From Leptidea sinapis (Eukaryota > Arthropoda > Insecta > Lepidoptera > Pieridae), in the NCBI RefSeq assembly GCF_905404315.1, contig NC_066311.1, forward strand, positions 3,038,001-3,102,000: a DNA stretch of 64,000 bases, read 5' to 3'. The translations under genes and the position numbers were made by a program. The notes under the pieces are model-generated. The model saw nothing but the letters and a program-made list of their open reading frames with translations, had not been told where the DNA came from and did no database searches. Positions within the stretch are counted from its first letter, which is position 1, and the number at the start of each line of letters is the position of its first letter. Shown piece by piece: positions 53,628 to 63,945 of this stretch.

Positions 53628-55267
53628 ATGGCTTCACCAATTGTTGCCGACAAGGGCCTTCTACGCGCCCTGCTAGATGAGTTATTTACGGAGAAGATCG
53701 CTCCGCTAATTAAGGAATCTATAGATGAGACAGTGGATGCCGCTATTAAAGCGAAATCCAAAAAATATAAATCGTCATCTGACCTTTCGAGTTCCGACGG
53801 GGAATCCGAAATGGAGATAGGTAATGCGTCCGACGCAAGTTCCGTGGCCTCGGTCAAACCGAGAAAAGTGATCACCCGATCAGCCCGTCCGCCTGTCCTT
53901 TAGGCGTACTTTGACGCGCAGGCGACCCCTAAGGTCCCCGCGGTCAGTCCTGACCGCACGGAAGCCCCTCAGGCTTCCAGTGCTTCACCGGCCCAGCCGG
54001 AAACCGATCTACCGTCGAGAGCGGAGAGTGTCGCGTCGGATGCTGACGGCTTCATCACCGTCAGTCGCAAGAAGAAGCACGGTCGTGAATCGCCTTCTCT
54101 TGATGGCACACCCGCGAAGAAAGCCGCGGCCACGACTGGCTCCGCTCCCGCGTCCGCGCCCGCGCCCGGTTAAGCCCGCGTACCGCCTCCGACCAAGCGC
54201 CCGCCTCCTATTTTTATAGGGGACCGAGGCCGATGGTTAGTCATCAAAAATAGGATCCCGAAGACGCTCTCCTTCCAGGCGAGAGCGTACCAATCTCTGA
54301 TCACTAAAGAGGCAGCGGACCACCGCGCCATGACATCTCTTCTTAGAGAGCTGAGTGTGGGTTTCCACACGTACGCCCTGCCTGAGGAGAAGCGTCTGAG
54401 GGTCGTGCTTAGGAACGTCCCCAGAGAGTTAGACGAGGCCGACATTCTGTCGGACCTCAAAGAGCAGGGTTACCCTGCACACGAGGTGCACCGTATGCGC
54501 GGAACCACCAACAAACAACCATTTAACATGGTTCTCGTAGTCCTCGACCTCACGCAAGAGGGAAAGGAAATTTTCAATATTAAATCGGTTTGTTCCCTTC
54601 AGGGCATCCGTACCGAAGCTCCTCGCAACCGCGGGGGGCCCGGTCAGTGTCACAGATGCCAATTATACGGGCACTCGGCACGCAATTGCGAACACACCCC
54701 GAGGTGTGTGAAGTGCCTCGGGAAACACGGCACGCCAGAGTGCCCTCGACCAGCGCAATGTGCGGAGCCCCCGGCCTGCGTCTTGTGCGGGGAGAAGGGG
54801 CACCCCGCGAGCTTTCGCGGGTGTCCCAAGGCACCCAAACACAAGCGTCACCCAGGGCGCCGCCAGCCGCAAGGCAGAAGCAGTTCACTCCAACCTTCAA
54901 ACCTGCGCCGCCTCCGAAGGTAAACGCCTGGGCGAGGTCTCCTCCGGCTGCCACAGAGGCCACTTTCGCGGCCCCCGCGCCCCTCCGGCCTCCGCTAGCG
55001 TCCCGCCCGGCGGCGTCGGTCCCGCGACCGAGGCCACCGGCGCCCGCGTCCGCGGCAACAGGTAACAAAGGCGGCAGCACCTTTGCTTTCATGTTCGAAC
55101 TGTCAGAGATGTTCGACATTGATGAAATCACAGCCCTGGCCAGCAGGCTCGATGCTGTCCGGGAAGACCCGCCGTCGCTCCTGCAAGTTATGGCAGACAA
55201 CGGCAAAATATTCCGTGCCCTCACCGATATAGGGCTAAAGTATAAAAATAACATTCGCGATGCCTAA
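53628..55267 (+). pseudogene. Jockey ORF1 (Gag-like nucleic-acid-binding protein), disrupted
   Basis: ORF1 proteins of this clade bind the element RNA and form the RNP. Start MASPIVADKGLLRALLDELF at 53628. The same frame runs to 54923 but is broken by TAG (53901-53903) and TAA (54171-54173). The middle gives the RRM-like Gag core (RLRVVLRNVPRELDEADILS, FNMVLVVLDL). Three zinc knuckles follow: CHRCQLYGHSARNC, CVKCLGKHGTPEC and CVLCGEKGHPASFRGC (last with x5). Near 54850 a frameshift moves the reading to the frame ending at 55267, which supplies a proline/alanine-rich linker and the conserved tail FDIDEITALASRLDAV...IFRALTDI. ORF1 stop and ORF2 start overlap (ATGCCTAA at 55260-55267). Confidence 0.9.
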
Positions 55268-58152
55268 TTACGTAAGCGGACGGGTTAAACCACATACGCT
55301 CCGTATAGCGTATTTTAACGCCCAAGGCCTTAAGCCTCAACTAGACTTGGTGAAGGAGTTCGCTCACGAACATCAATTAGACCTATTCTTAGTGCAAGAG
55401 ACATTTCTAAAACCACGTATACGCGATCCGCGTATCGCTAATTATAACTTAGTCAGGAATGATCGCACCACCCGTATGGGCGGCACCCTCATTTATTTTA
55501 AAAGGTCTCTACACTGTATACCTATAGATCCTCCGGTCCTCACTAACATCGAGGCCTCTGCCATCCGGGTCAGTATGGCGAATCACCAGCCGATCACTGT
55601 TATTTCAGCTTATCTTCCGCCCAACAAAAAAGTATTATACACAGATATAGAAGCATTACTCGGCCACGGGGCTGCAGTCATAGTGGGTGGCGATCTTAAT
55701 GCCAAACACTCCAGCTGGAACAGTAGGGCCACAAATAGAAACGGAATCTTATTAGATTCGCTGACAGACACGCTGAACTTTTCAGTAATAGCACCCGACG
55801 AACCAACACATTATCCGGATAACGTCGCGCACCGACCCGACATTCTAGACGTTGCGTTACTTAAGAACGTAACGCTCAATGTAAATTCGATCGAGGTTTT
55901 TCACGAATTAGAGTCAGACCACCGGCCCGTCGTCCTAAATCTAGGCCCACCGGTTAACTTTCAACCACCGACGAAAACAGTGATCGACTGGCAACGGCTG
56001 GAAAAGGATCTCGAGTCTATCAAGTCCGACGACCTTGACCTTATACCGGACGTCATCGATCACGGCTCACAGTGCTATCTCTCATGTGACGTCACATATA
56101 CCGAATAGGATCAAGGCCTGCTCCAGGCAGGTTCCGACGATGCAACCGCATCGCCTAAACCTGCCTCCAGAGGTCAGGAACTTACTCACACAGAAGCACA
56201 GAGCCACTAGACTTTACGACAGGTATCCGTCGGTCGAGAATAGGCGGCACCTCCGCTACCTACAGTGGGTGGTAAGGGAACGTATCGCGGAACTCCGCGG
56301 CGAACGTTGGGACCGCTTGCTCGGCAACCTTAAGCCATCACATGTGGCTTTCTGGAAGCTGCCTCGCGCGTTCAAACAGGAGCCGCCCACTGTCATGCCT
56401 CCTTTGGACAGACCGGGACTGCAGCCGGCGCTCGATGACGATGAGAAGGCTGAATGCCTCGCCGAAAGTCTCGAGAGTCAGTGCTCTCCAAATGCAGCAG
56501 CCGACCCGACACACGTTGACGAAGTTGATCGTGAAGTTGAACGTCGCTCCGCTCTGAGCCCTTCAGGCGATGTAATAAAACCCACCTCTTACGAAGAGGT
56601 GAAGCTAATCATTAAGGAGCTTCACTCCAAGAAGTCCCCGGGGCCCGACACTATAAACAATAGGGTTCTTAAAATCCTACCCTCGACTCTTATTACTTTA
56701 TTGGTTACCATTTTTAATATTCTATTGTCTAATAGCGCGTTCTCCGAAGAATGGAGAGATTCCATTGTTATCGGTATCCCAAAACCCAATAAACCTAAAG
56801 CTAATCCGAGTAGCTATAGGCCTATTAGCTTAATTAACTCGATCGGGAAACTTTACGAAAGATTAATTCTCGCGCGTCTTAATCATTACATCGCGGAGCT
56901 CAACCTGATACCCGACATACAGTTCGGATTCAGAACCGCTCACTCGTGTCCCCAGCAGGCTCACCGACTCACCGAGTACATTCTCGTACGGCGTCAACTT
57001 CACGCTACCACGGCAGCCGTGTTTTTCGATGTCGCGAAGGCATTCGACAAGGTATGGCACAACGGCTTAGTATTCAAGCTGTATCAACTGGGAGTGCCAG
57101 ACAGGCTCGTGCGCATCATACGAGCCTACCTTACTGATCGCTCCTTCCGATATCGAGTAGAGGGCACCCTATCCTCACCCAGACCCATCAGGTCTGGCGT
57201 GCCACAGGGTTCAGTCCTCTCTCCCACTCTTTTCTCGCTCTTCACGAGCGACATTCCCAAGTTTCCGAATGTCCAGCTCGCTCAGTACGCTGACGATACG
57301 GCACTCTACTTTGGCTCCGCTCTATTGAACCGCTCAACCTTGAGCAGGAACATTAAAGTGCTTCAAGCCGCCGTCGATGAACTAGGCAACTGGTTCAGAA
57401 AATGGCAGATTGAAGTGAACCCCACCAAGAGTGCAGCGGTACTCTTCGGTAACGCGAATAGCATCCGCGCTAAAAAACGACCGACCGACGTCATTAAATT
57501 GTATGAAACACCCATACCGTGGGTGAAGGATTACAAATACTTAGGAGTCACGTTCAACAGCAATATGAACTTCAAGAAACATATTGATACGGTATGCAAT
57601 AGAGCCCGATTTGTCCTCAGTCGCCTTTATCCACTTGTGTGTGGGCGAAGCAAACTTCCGCTCAAACACAAAGTGACGCTGTACAAAACCATCGTACGGC
57701 CCATACTGTCATACGCAAGCGTCGTTTTCGCGCACACCCGACCGAGCTACTTACGTCGTTTGCAAGTAGTTCAAAATAAATTCACGCGCATGGCAACCGG
57801 AGCCCCGTGGTTCATCCGAAACGTTGACCTTCATCGCGACCTAGAGCTTCCGACGATAGCTCAACACTTTAAAGAGATCTCGCGACGCTTCTTTGACAAG
57901 GCGCCTAACCATCCCAACATCTTGGTTAGGAAGGCATGCGGGTACATCCCCCTTTACCACAGTCTCAACCCAACAAGACGTCCCAGACACGTAACGGTAG
58001 ACCCGGATGACGACATCACCATCGCGAACGCGACACCCACACAAACACCGACACAGACACGCACACACCGCCTTCGCAGGCGTAGGCGCGGTCAACCACC
58101 GCAAACCACTGGCACTCGTCACTCTGACGATGGCCAGCGGCCCGCACCCTAG
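55260..58152 (+). pseudogene. Jockey ORF2 (endonuclease + reverse transcriptase), one frameshift
   Basis: ORF2 nicks the target and primes reverse transcription. 55260-56108 is an APE-type endonuclease: AYFNAQGLK, LVQETFL, GGTLIYFKRS, GGDLNAKHSSWNS, RPDILDVALL and the catalytic SDHRPVVL. A single-base shift near 56100 moves the frame to that ending at 58152. The reverse transcriptase follows: KKSPGPDTI, SYRPISLINSIGKLYERLI, QFGFRTAHS, VFFDVAKAFDKVWHNGL (motif A), SGVPQGSVLSPTLFSLFTSD (B), QYADDTALYF (C, catalytic YADD intact), YLGVTFNSNMNFKKHI and a Jockey-type C-terminus. Total ~963 codons, normal for the clade. Apart from the frameshift all catalytic residues look intact. The last ~40 residues are Thr/Arg-rich (TPTQTPTQTRTHRLRRRRRG). 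Confidence 0.93.
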
Positions 58153-58214
58153 ATACACCACACATTGTTTTGATACCCGACGAGACGTTAGTCCTCGTCC
58201 TGTAATCGTTTCAC

Positions 58215-58400
58215 TACACTCACTAACACACGGACTGACTGACGGACTGACATACACCACTTACACAACCACAAACACACTCCACAAACAGACACAAACA
58301 CAAACATACATGCACACTAACATTTACACTACTTACACGCATACAAACATACATACATACAATCATAAACACATACATACACACTTACATACATTACACT
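58215..58400. repeat. CA / CATA-rich simple repeats in the Jockey 3' UTR
   Basis: Runs of ACACAAACACA, ACATACATAC and TACACAC. The reading frames across it are repeat artefacts. Confidence 0.8.
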
Positions 58401-58888
58401 AAACATCACCACACTCGCCGGCGGGTGTGTTCTTCTCATCTTTTCATCTTCATTTTCATTTTCATTCTCTCTCCTTCCCACAAGCACACAGCCGGTCTGA
58501 GGTTCGAGTCTCCTTAGGAGACGCCCCGCGACTGTTGTTGCGTAGTCTTTGCGGCCTCCACGGCCCACGTCCTACTTCGCTGTGAAAGCCAGGGCTGCTA
58601 ACAGCACAGAGGAGGTTTTAGTCGGTATGGGGCGTCCGCTTACGCGGACACTCGAGTCCGACATAGTACGCCCCGTTCCGGGGCGTAAATACGTAACATT
58701 ATTTGCTCCTTTCAAAAAAAAAAAAAAAGTAGAGAAGAAGAAAACGTTTTGTTGCAAATTTTATAGGCTTTGATTCTTAGAAACTAAAATTATACATTAG
58801 TAACATTTTTAACTTAAAAAAGATAAAACAATGAAAATAGACATTTTTAGTTTAGTGTAAAAAAATCAACTAAAATGTTATTTAATTT

Positions 58889-59908
58889 TTAATAACTGGT
58901 ATTGCCTCCTCGAGCTCTGATTACAGCTTCGACCCGGTTTGGCATACTGAACACTAGGTTTCGGAGCCGATGTTGGGGAATATTCTCCCATTCTTCTACA
59001 AGGGCCTGCTTTAGTGCCCTGAGGGTAGTAGGTGGTGGTCTGCGATTTCTGACTAGCCTCCCAAGCTCATCCCAGGCGTGTTCAATAGGGTTGAGATCAG
59101 GACTTCTTGATGGCCCAGCCATCACGCTGATACCGACCTCCTGAATATACTCTTGTACGATATGAGCCGTGTGTGGCCGGGCATTATCATGCATCAGCAT
59201 CGATCCATCACCCATATTTGCTAAATACGGCCCTGCATACTCATTGAGAATCTCTTGAGCATATCTTTGCCCAGTGAGGGTGCCATTTTCTATGGCTACT
59301 AGCTCTGTGCGACCTTCTGAAGATATGCCAGCCCATACAAGTACACTGTCTCCACCGTATTGGACTCTTTCTGAGATGCAGGCTTGAAGGTATCGCTGAA
59401 TAGGTCGCCTCTAAACACTTCGCCTTCCATCAGAAGTGTAAAGGGAGAATCGAGACTCATCTGCAAACAAAATTCTTGACCATTCTTCTTCATCCCACTG
59501 CATGTGTTCACGGGCGTATCGCAGTCTCGCTACTCGATGCTGTCTCTCGAGTTTTGGGCCACTCTCTGGTCTTCGAGGTTTCAAATTTGCTTCAGCAAGT
59601 CTTCTTCTCACTGTACTATCACTAATGTAGTCCCTCCGGGTCTGAAGTAGCTGTTGCTGGACTTCAACTGCATTTTCGTGGCGATTTCTTAACACAATGG
59701 AAATAATATAACGATCTTCTCGGGCACTGGTACACCTGGGTCTGTCATTACAAGGTCTCCTCACATGGTGTCCAGTCTCTTCGTACCTTCGCTTTACCTT
59801 CTGGACCGTTCGTACCGTCACACCCACCATTCTTGCAGTGCGATGCAAACTGATGCCTAGTTCCAGAAAAGCCATGATCCTAGCACATTCTTCAACTGAA
59901 AGAGGCAT
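58889..59908 (-). pseudogene. Tc1 transposase (DD34E), one nonsense codon
   Basis: Tc1 transposases bind the TIRs and cut and paste the element. On the minus strand the frame starts MPLSVEECARIMAFLELGIS (59908) and has an N-terminal HTH pair (ARMVGVTVRTVQKVKRRYEE). The catalytic Asp lies in ILFADESRFSL, the second in MLMHDNARPHTAHIV, and Glu in SPDLNPIEHAWDELGR, with exactly 34 residues between D2 and E. One in-frame TAG (59411-59413) follows DGRRSV, where Tc1 relatives have Trp. Downstream the same frame continues unbroken (GGDSVLVWAGISSEGRTELV) to the stop at 58889. The length would be 339 residues, normal for Tc1. A start 10 codons upstream (59938) is possible but not conserved. Confidence 0.92.
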
Positions 59909-60340
59909 GATAAATAAATGTGATGTGCTTTTTAGCATAAATTTTTAAAACAAGACCCATCGATCTTGAAAAAAATTTAAAACAGAAAGAAAAATGTGAA
60001 TGGTAAAATTGTAATTCGGAAACGTCCACTTTGAAAAAGGAATGATTTTGTTTTTGAAGTTTTTTTTCAGCCAATTCTTAAAAGAAGGTTACCGACTATA
60101 AAGTTTTTATGTGCTAAATTAAATTCTCTTTGGAGTCCTTTTTATTTCGAAAGTATATCCTGTGAACTTAAAACGTTATCCCAATTTTAAAAGTGTGATA
60201 CTTACTTTTGAAGGCCAGTGTATAATATCTATACATAATAACTAAAACCATAATATAACACCATAACAGAAACCACTTCATCAATACTATCATAACTGAA
60301 TGTTGGTACTAATTAGAATGTCAAAATGTAACCATAACAA

Positions 60341-60470
60341 TTATTGGAGAGTTTCTATGCAGTGCAGGAAATGGGTTCTCCGACTCAGGATTATCTGTGA
60401 CACGACCGCTGCTATGAAACATCACTGATTTTCAGCGGTGCCCGTTTAACTGTGGAGATACAGTACTATT
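60341..60470 (-). repeat. LINE 3' UTR fragment, family E
   Basis: About 130 bp (TGCAGTGCAGGAAATGGGT, GACTCAGGATTATCTGTGAC, GATTTTCAGCGGTGCCCG) match 4420-4545 closely. No tail is attached here. Confidence 0.75.
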
Positions 60471-60546
60471 GTTAATTACAATATTTAACTTATAATTTTC
60501 ATACACCCAGCATACCGGACAGCTGCTGCAGTGAGCTTGAGTTCTT

Positions 60547-60993
60547 TTAAGGCGAAGGGTAAACAGAAAACACGCATTCAAGGTGTTTTTAGACAAGTTT
60601 TGTGGTGAAAATGTAGCATTAGGAGCTATGAACACTACTTTATCCTGTTGCACATATCCTTAAGTCTTACTTGTAGGTTGCTAATGCTTGCTGTTGGTTA
60701 AAGTTAACACTCCAGAACTATTATGAACTACCAGTTTTCTTTGCAGTTAAACAAGTTTTTTCTCGGCATGATGTATACTACTCTCATAAAAGTTGTTTTT
60801 ATAGCTTTTACTTTTTTTGTGTAGGTACATTTATTCAGATTAGAAATCAATAATGAGGATTGTAAGCAATTAAACTGTTTGCGCCTGTTAAAATGTTACA
60901 TTTTCGACGCAAGAATTTTTAAAATATTGGGTTTGTTACATAGGAACCGTGAACTCGCTCGCTCTAGGTCGCCGGCATTTATTGTCGCCTTAA
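60547..60993 (+). mobile_element. TTAA-flanked MITE, copy 4
   Basis: TTAAGGCGAAGGGTAAACAG to TTATTGTCGCCTTAA, 447 bp, with both TTAA edges kept. Confidence 0.8.
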
Positions 60994-61470
60994 ATACAGA
61001 GTTTGGAAGAGAGAGGTACATTGTTAGACTTAAACTTACATAACCTGATTCACAATTTAATTGTTAGCCCAGACTTGCTGACGAAACTATATATTAATGT
61101 AAGCCAACACCCATGGTTTGCACTAATGAAAGTTAATACAAACCTCGCTAAAAATTCTCCAATCGAGTAAATGTCAAGACAATATAATGAGTAAATAAAT
61201 AAAATATCAGCTTGGACATTGGTGCAGATTGGCTTACAGCATTTATAAATAAATGATATCAAATTCGATAGAAGTAAATACTGTTGTTTTTTGATGTACT
61301 TAATTTTAAATTTAACATATTTTGATCAACTGTAATTTAACTAACATATTTATCTACTGTAATCCAAGTTTGTATAATATGGTTAGGAATGATGTAACCC
61401 TGTAAGTTATCTGTACACTTAGATATATATTTTTTATTTTTGTATTAGTGTGCGATTGTTCGGTATTTTT
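60994..61470. other. No gene recognised
   Basis: AT-rich. The minus-strand frame at 61050-61262 has no recognisable domain. Confidence 0.4.
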
Positions 61471-61773
61471 AATGATAATAAGGGACGAGACGAGCATGAC
61501 GTTCAGCTGATGGTAATTGATACGTCCTGCCCATTACAATGCAGTGCCGCTCAGTATTCTTGAAAGACCCAAAAATTCTGAGCGGCACCACAATTGCGCT
61601 TGTCACCTTGAGACATAAGATGTTAAGTCTCATTTACTCAGTAATTTCACTAGCTACAGCGCCCTTCAGGCCGAAACACAATAATGCTTACACATAACTG
61701 CTTCACGGCAGAAATAGATGCCGTTGTGGTACCCATAATCTAGCCGGCATCCTGTACAAAAGAGCTACTGGTA
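61471..61773 (-). repeat. SINE-like family A, copy 13
   Basis: Close to full length in reverse. From TAATAAGGGACGAGACGAGC to GCATCCTGTACAAAAGAGC. Confidence 0.92.
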
Positions 61774-62470
61774 GGAGATACTTAAAGCTAAATAAATTAT
61801 AGAATACGAATATTTAGTTCCATATTTTCAGTTGGATGGCCCGCTAACTGGTAACAGACTGCACTAAGTAATTTCCCATGAGACAGTACTCTAAATGCAT
61901 CCTTAACTCAACTCTTCAACTGCATAATTGATTGTAATTTAAAATGAAGGTGGAATATAAGTGCTTTCAAATGTTTCATGTTTACTCTTTTGTGTCAACA
62001 AACAAGCAGTTGTGTGGTTTTGCAAAACCACGATGCAATTGAAATCAAATCAAAAGAGAAAAAATATATTTTATATAATAGAATTATGTGTGTTAATACG
62101 TTGTTAGGGACGGGGCACGAACCGTACCTTTTCTCAGAAAAAATCCTTAATAATAACTCTTCTCAATGAGATTTCAATTTCTTACACTGTTAAGAATCTA
62201 CATTTGAATCCCCGAGGGTTGAGAGGTGTTCACTTAGTCTGGAGTGCCCCCGTTAGCTACAGTTTACATATTATGATTGATTAGTAAAGTAATTAATTAT
62301 AATAATCAGGAATAAGTTTTCTAAGACCTACAATATACATATTAGACTTGATTTGTAAAGTATCAACCTTAATAAGCACTTTTGTAAATATTTATTAACA
62401 AATAAATAAATTTGTAATTTAATGTGTAAAATTTACCAACTGCCAGTGTAGACCTATGTTTAAATAAATG
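61774..62470. other. No gene recognised
   Basis: AT-rich; one 63-codon frame (61978-62169) without a domain. Confidence 0.4.
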
Positions 62471-62475
62471 TTTAT

Positions 62476-62725
62476 CTACACCCATGCTTTAAATCCTCTA
62501 TTAAAGATTCTAAGACAGCTTATATTTATTATTAACTTATTTCCAACATTAAAACACCTAATGTCCCTATAACCAATATCCAAACGAGTGTTGTAATGAA
62601 ATACAGTACAACATTACAACACTCGTTTGGGTGATGTAATGGTTACTAGGACTGGCTTTTTTAATGTAGTAGCAGTAAGCTAACATTTTCAGAATTTTTA
62701 TAGAGGATTTATATTATGGGTGTAG
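62476..62725. repeat. Imperfect 250-bp palindrome with a perfect 19-bp hairpin
   Basis: Outer arms pair CTACACCCAT...AAATCCTCTA (62476) with TAGAGGATTTATATTATGGG-TGTAG (ending 62725). The inner hairpin pairs CCAAACGAGTGTTGTAATG (62580-62598) with its exact inverse at 62612-62630. It could be a foldback MITE. Confidence 0.65.
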
Positions 62726-62760
62726 TAAAAGTCTTGTATGCAACTGTTAATAATTAGGTA

Positions 62761-62804
62761 TTAAAACACTCATGTGATACTATTATCACACATTCGTGTT
62801 TTAA
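62761..62804. repeat. Second hairpin
   Basis: TTAAAACACTCATGTGATA faces TATCACACATTCGTGTTTTAA across a 4-bp loop, with a small bulge. Confidence 0.6.
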
Positions 62805-63539
62805 TATCCCTTATTACAGTTGTGTACGAATGTTGATTCGCATAAATAACTATTACAATATGTTATTATGTATAATGAATTCTTTTAAATAAAGTGTATA
62901 AGCGTGAATATTTTCGTAAAGCGTTACGACTCGAATCTTGGATTGCCCTCTGGAAATAAATACCACCCACCCACACGAGCGCGTCATAGTGATTGTTTTG
63001 CAAATAAATCTAGACATAATAATTCACCAGTTGTCAAAGATAAAAAATTGTGTTCTTGATCTTAATATCCATCATATAAGGACTGGATTCAGGTAACTCC
63101 GTGACACTAATCCGGGCAATAATCTATGAATGTCGCGCTCTAGATCGAACAAACCCCAGATGGTACAAACATAAGAAGATTTAGAGCGAGCATTTATATA
63201 TAGTTATGAAAAAAAATTGAGTATCTGTTTGTTATGTCATAGTTATTTTTGCAAAGTATTTGAATGATTGTATTTTAGAATAAAAATGTTATAAATAAAG
63301 GGGTCCTCTTACCAGAATGTCTATTTCAAAACTGTCTATCTATTTTTCCGGCTGAATAGTAAAGCAGTGAGGAAATGTATAGACGTACACCTAATTTAAA
63401 GCAATATACCCTATCCTTTACAACGCTCTGAAGTTCCGGAAAGTACGCTAATCACCATGGGATATAAAATGTTAAGTTTAATGGCAAAGCTACGGCGCCA
63501 TTCAAGGTAAGGGGAGGAAAAAACATTTACTTATTTAGG
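62805..63539. other. No gene; possible family A scrap at 63455-63510
   Basis: Mostly unassigned. AAAATGTTAAGTTTAATGGC and AAGCTACGGCGCCATTCAAG echo the middle of family A in reverse orientation. Confidence 0.3.
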
Positions 63540-63720
63540 CCCAGACGCAGTGCCCATATGTAACGGCTCGTGTGTCCATGTTACTGGCTAAAAACCTCCT
63601 CTATTGGTGCCAAGGCGGCTAAAAACACTGTTCACAGTCTCACAGTCACAGGCAGTCAAATCACGGACCGGCTTTGTGATGAAGCGAATAGGACCCTTCA
63701 AGGCGCGGTATTGAGTGTAG
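63540..63720 (-). mobile_element. Possible diverged Jockey 3' UTR fragment
   Basis: The order GTGCCCATATGT, GGCTCG.GTGT and CTAAAAACCTCCTCT parallels 47278-47335, but identity is low. Confidence 0.3.
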
Positions 63721-63945
63721 TGTAGTGATCTCAAAGCCCTGCTAAACAACCTTCTGACTAAACAACTTAATATTTTGGAAACTATATGTCATACTGTAAG
63801 GAAAAAATTTTATGATATTCTTCCTTATTCTCAACTACTCGTCTTTTAATTCAACCGTTTGATTCTCAAAAATCGTTCAATTAGTACCGGTTAGAATTCC
63901 AGCTTAAATCTCAGGCTGACGGGTGCCGTATTGGGTTATTGCCCA

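Larger units (their letters stand above)
53064..58728 (+). mobile_element. Jockey-clade non-LTR retrotransposon, nearly full length
   Basis: About 5.66 kb: a ~560-bp 5' UTR, ORF1 with three CCHC knuckles, ORF2 with endonuclease and reverse transcriptase, a 3' UTR of ~560 bp with CA/CATA-rich simple repeats, and a 15-bp poly(A) tail (58714-58728). It is clearly GC-richer than the host. There is no RNase H domain. ORF order, overlap and poly(A) fit the Jockey clade. Damage is light: two nonsense codons and one frameshift in ORF1, one frameshift in ORF2. Confidence 0.92.
52995..60220 (-). mobile_element. Tc1 transposon split by a Jockey retrotransposon
   Basis: Ends CACTGGCCTGCAAAAATAAT (52995) and CTTACTTTTGAAGGCCAGTG (60201-60220) are inverted, each flanked by TA. 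Without the Jockey insert (53064-58728 plus one target copy) the element is ~1.55 kb, standard for Tc1. The Jockey sits in the region downstream of the transposase stop, so it did not break the gene. Confidence 0.9.

Noticed and set aside
54580..55254. 224-codon minus-strand frame antisense to Jockey ORF1
   Set aside because: Shadow of GC-rich coding on the plus strand, with no domain. The plus-strand frames carry the zinc knuckles.
57841..58402. Frames on both strands at the end of Jockey ORF2 and in the CA-rich 3' UTR
   Set aside because: Shadows of the RT C-terminus and of simple repeats.
8072..60993. The 447-bp repeats as CRISPR-like or satellite DNA
   Set aside because: The four copies are dispersed, in both orientations and individually TTAA-flanked.
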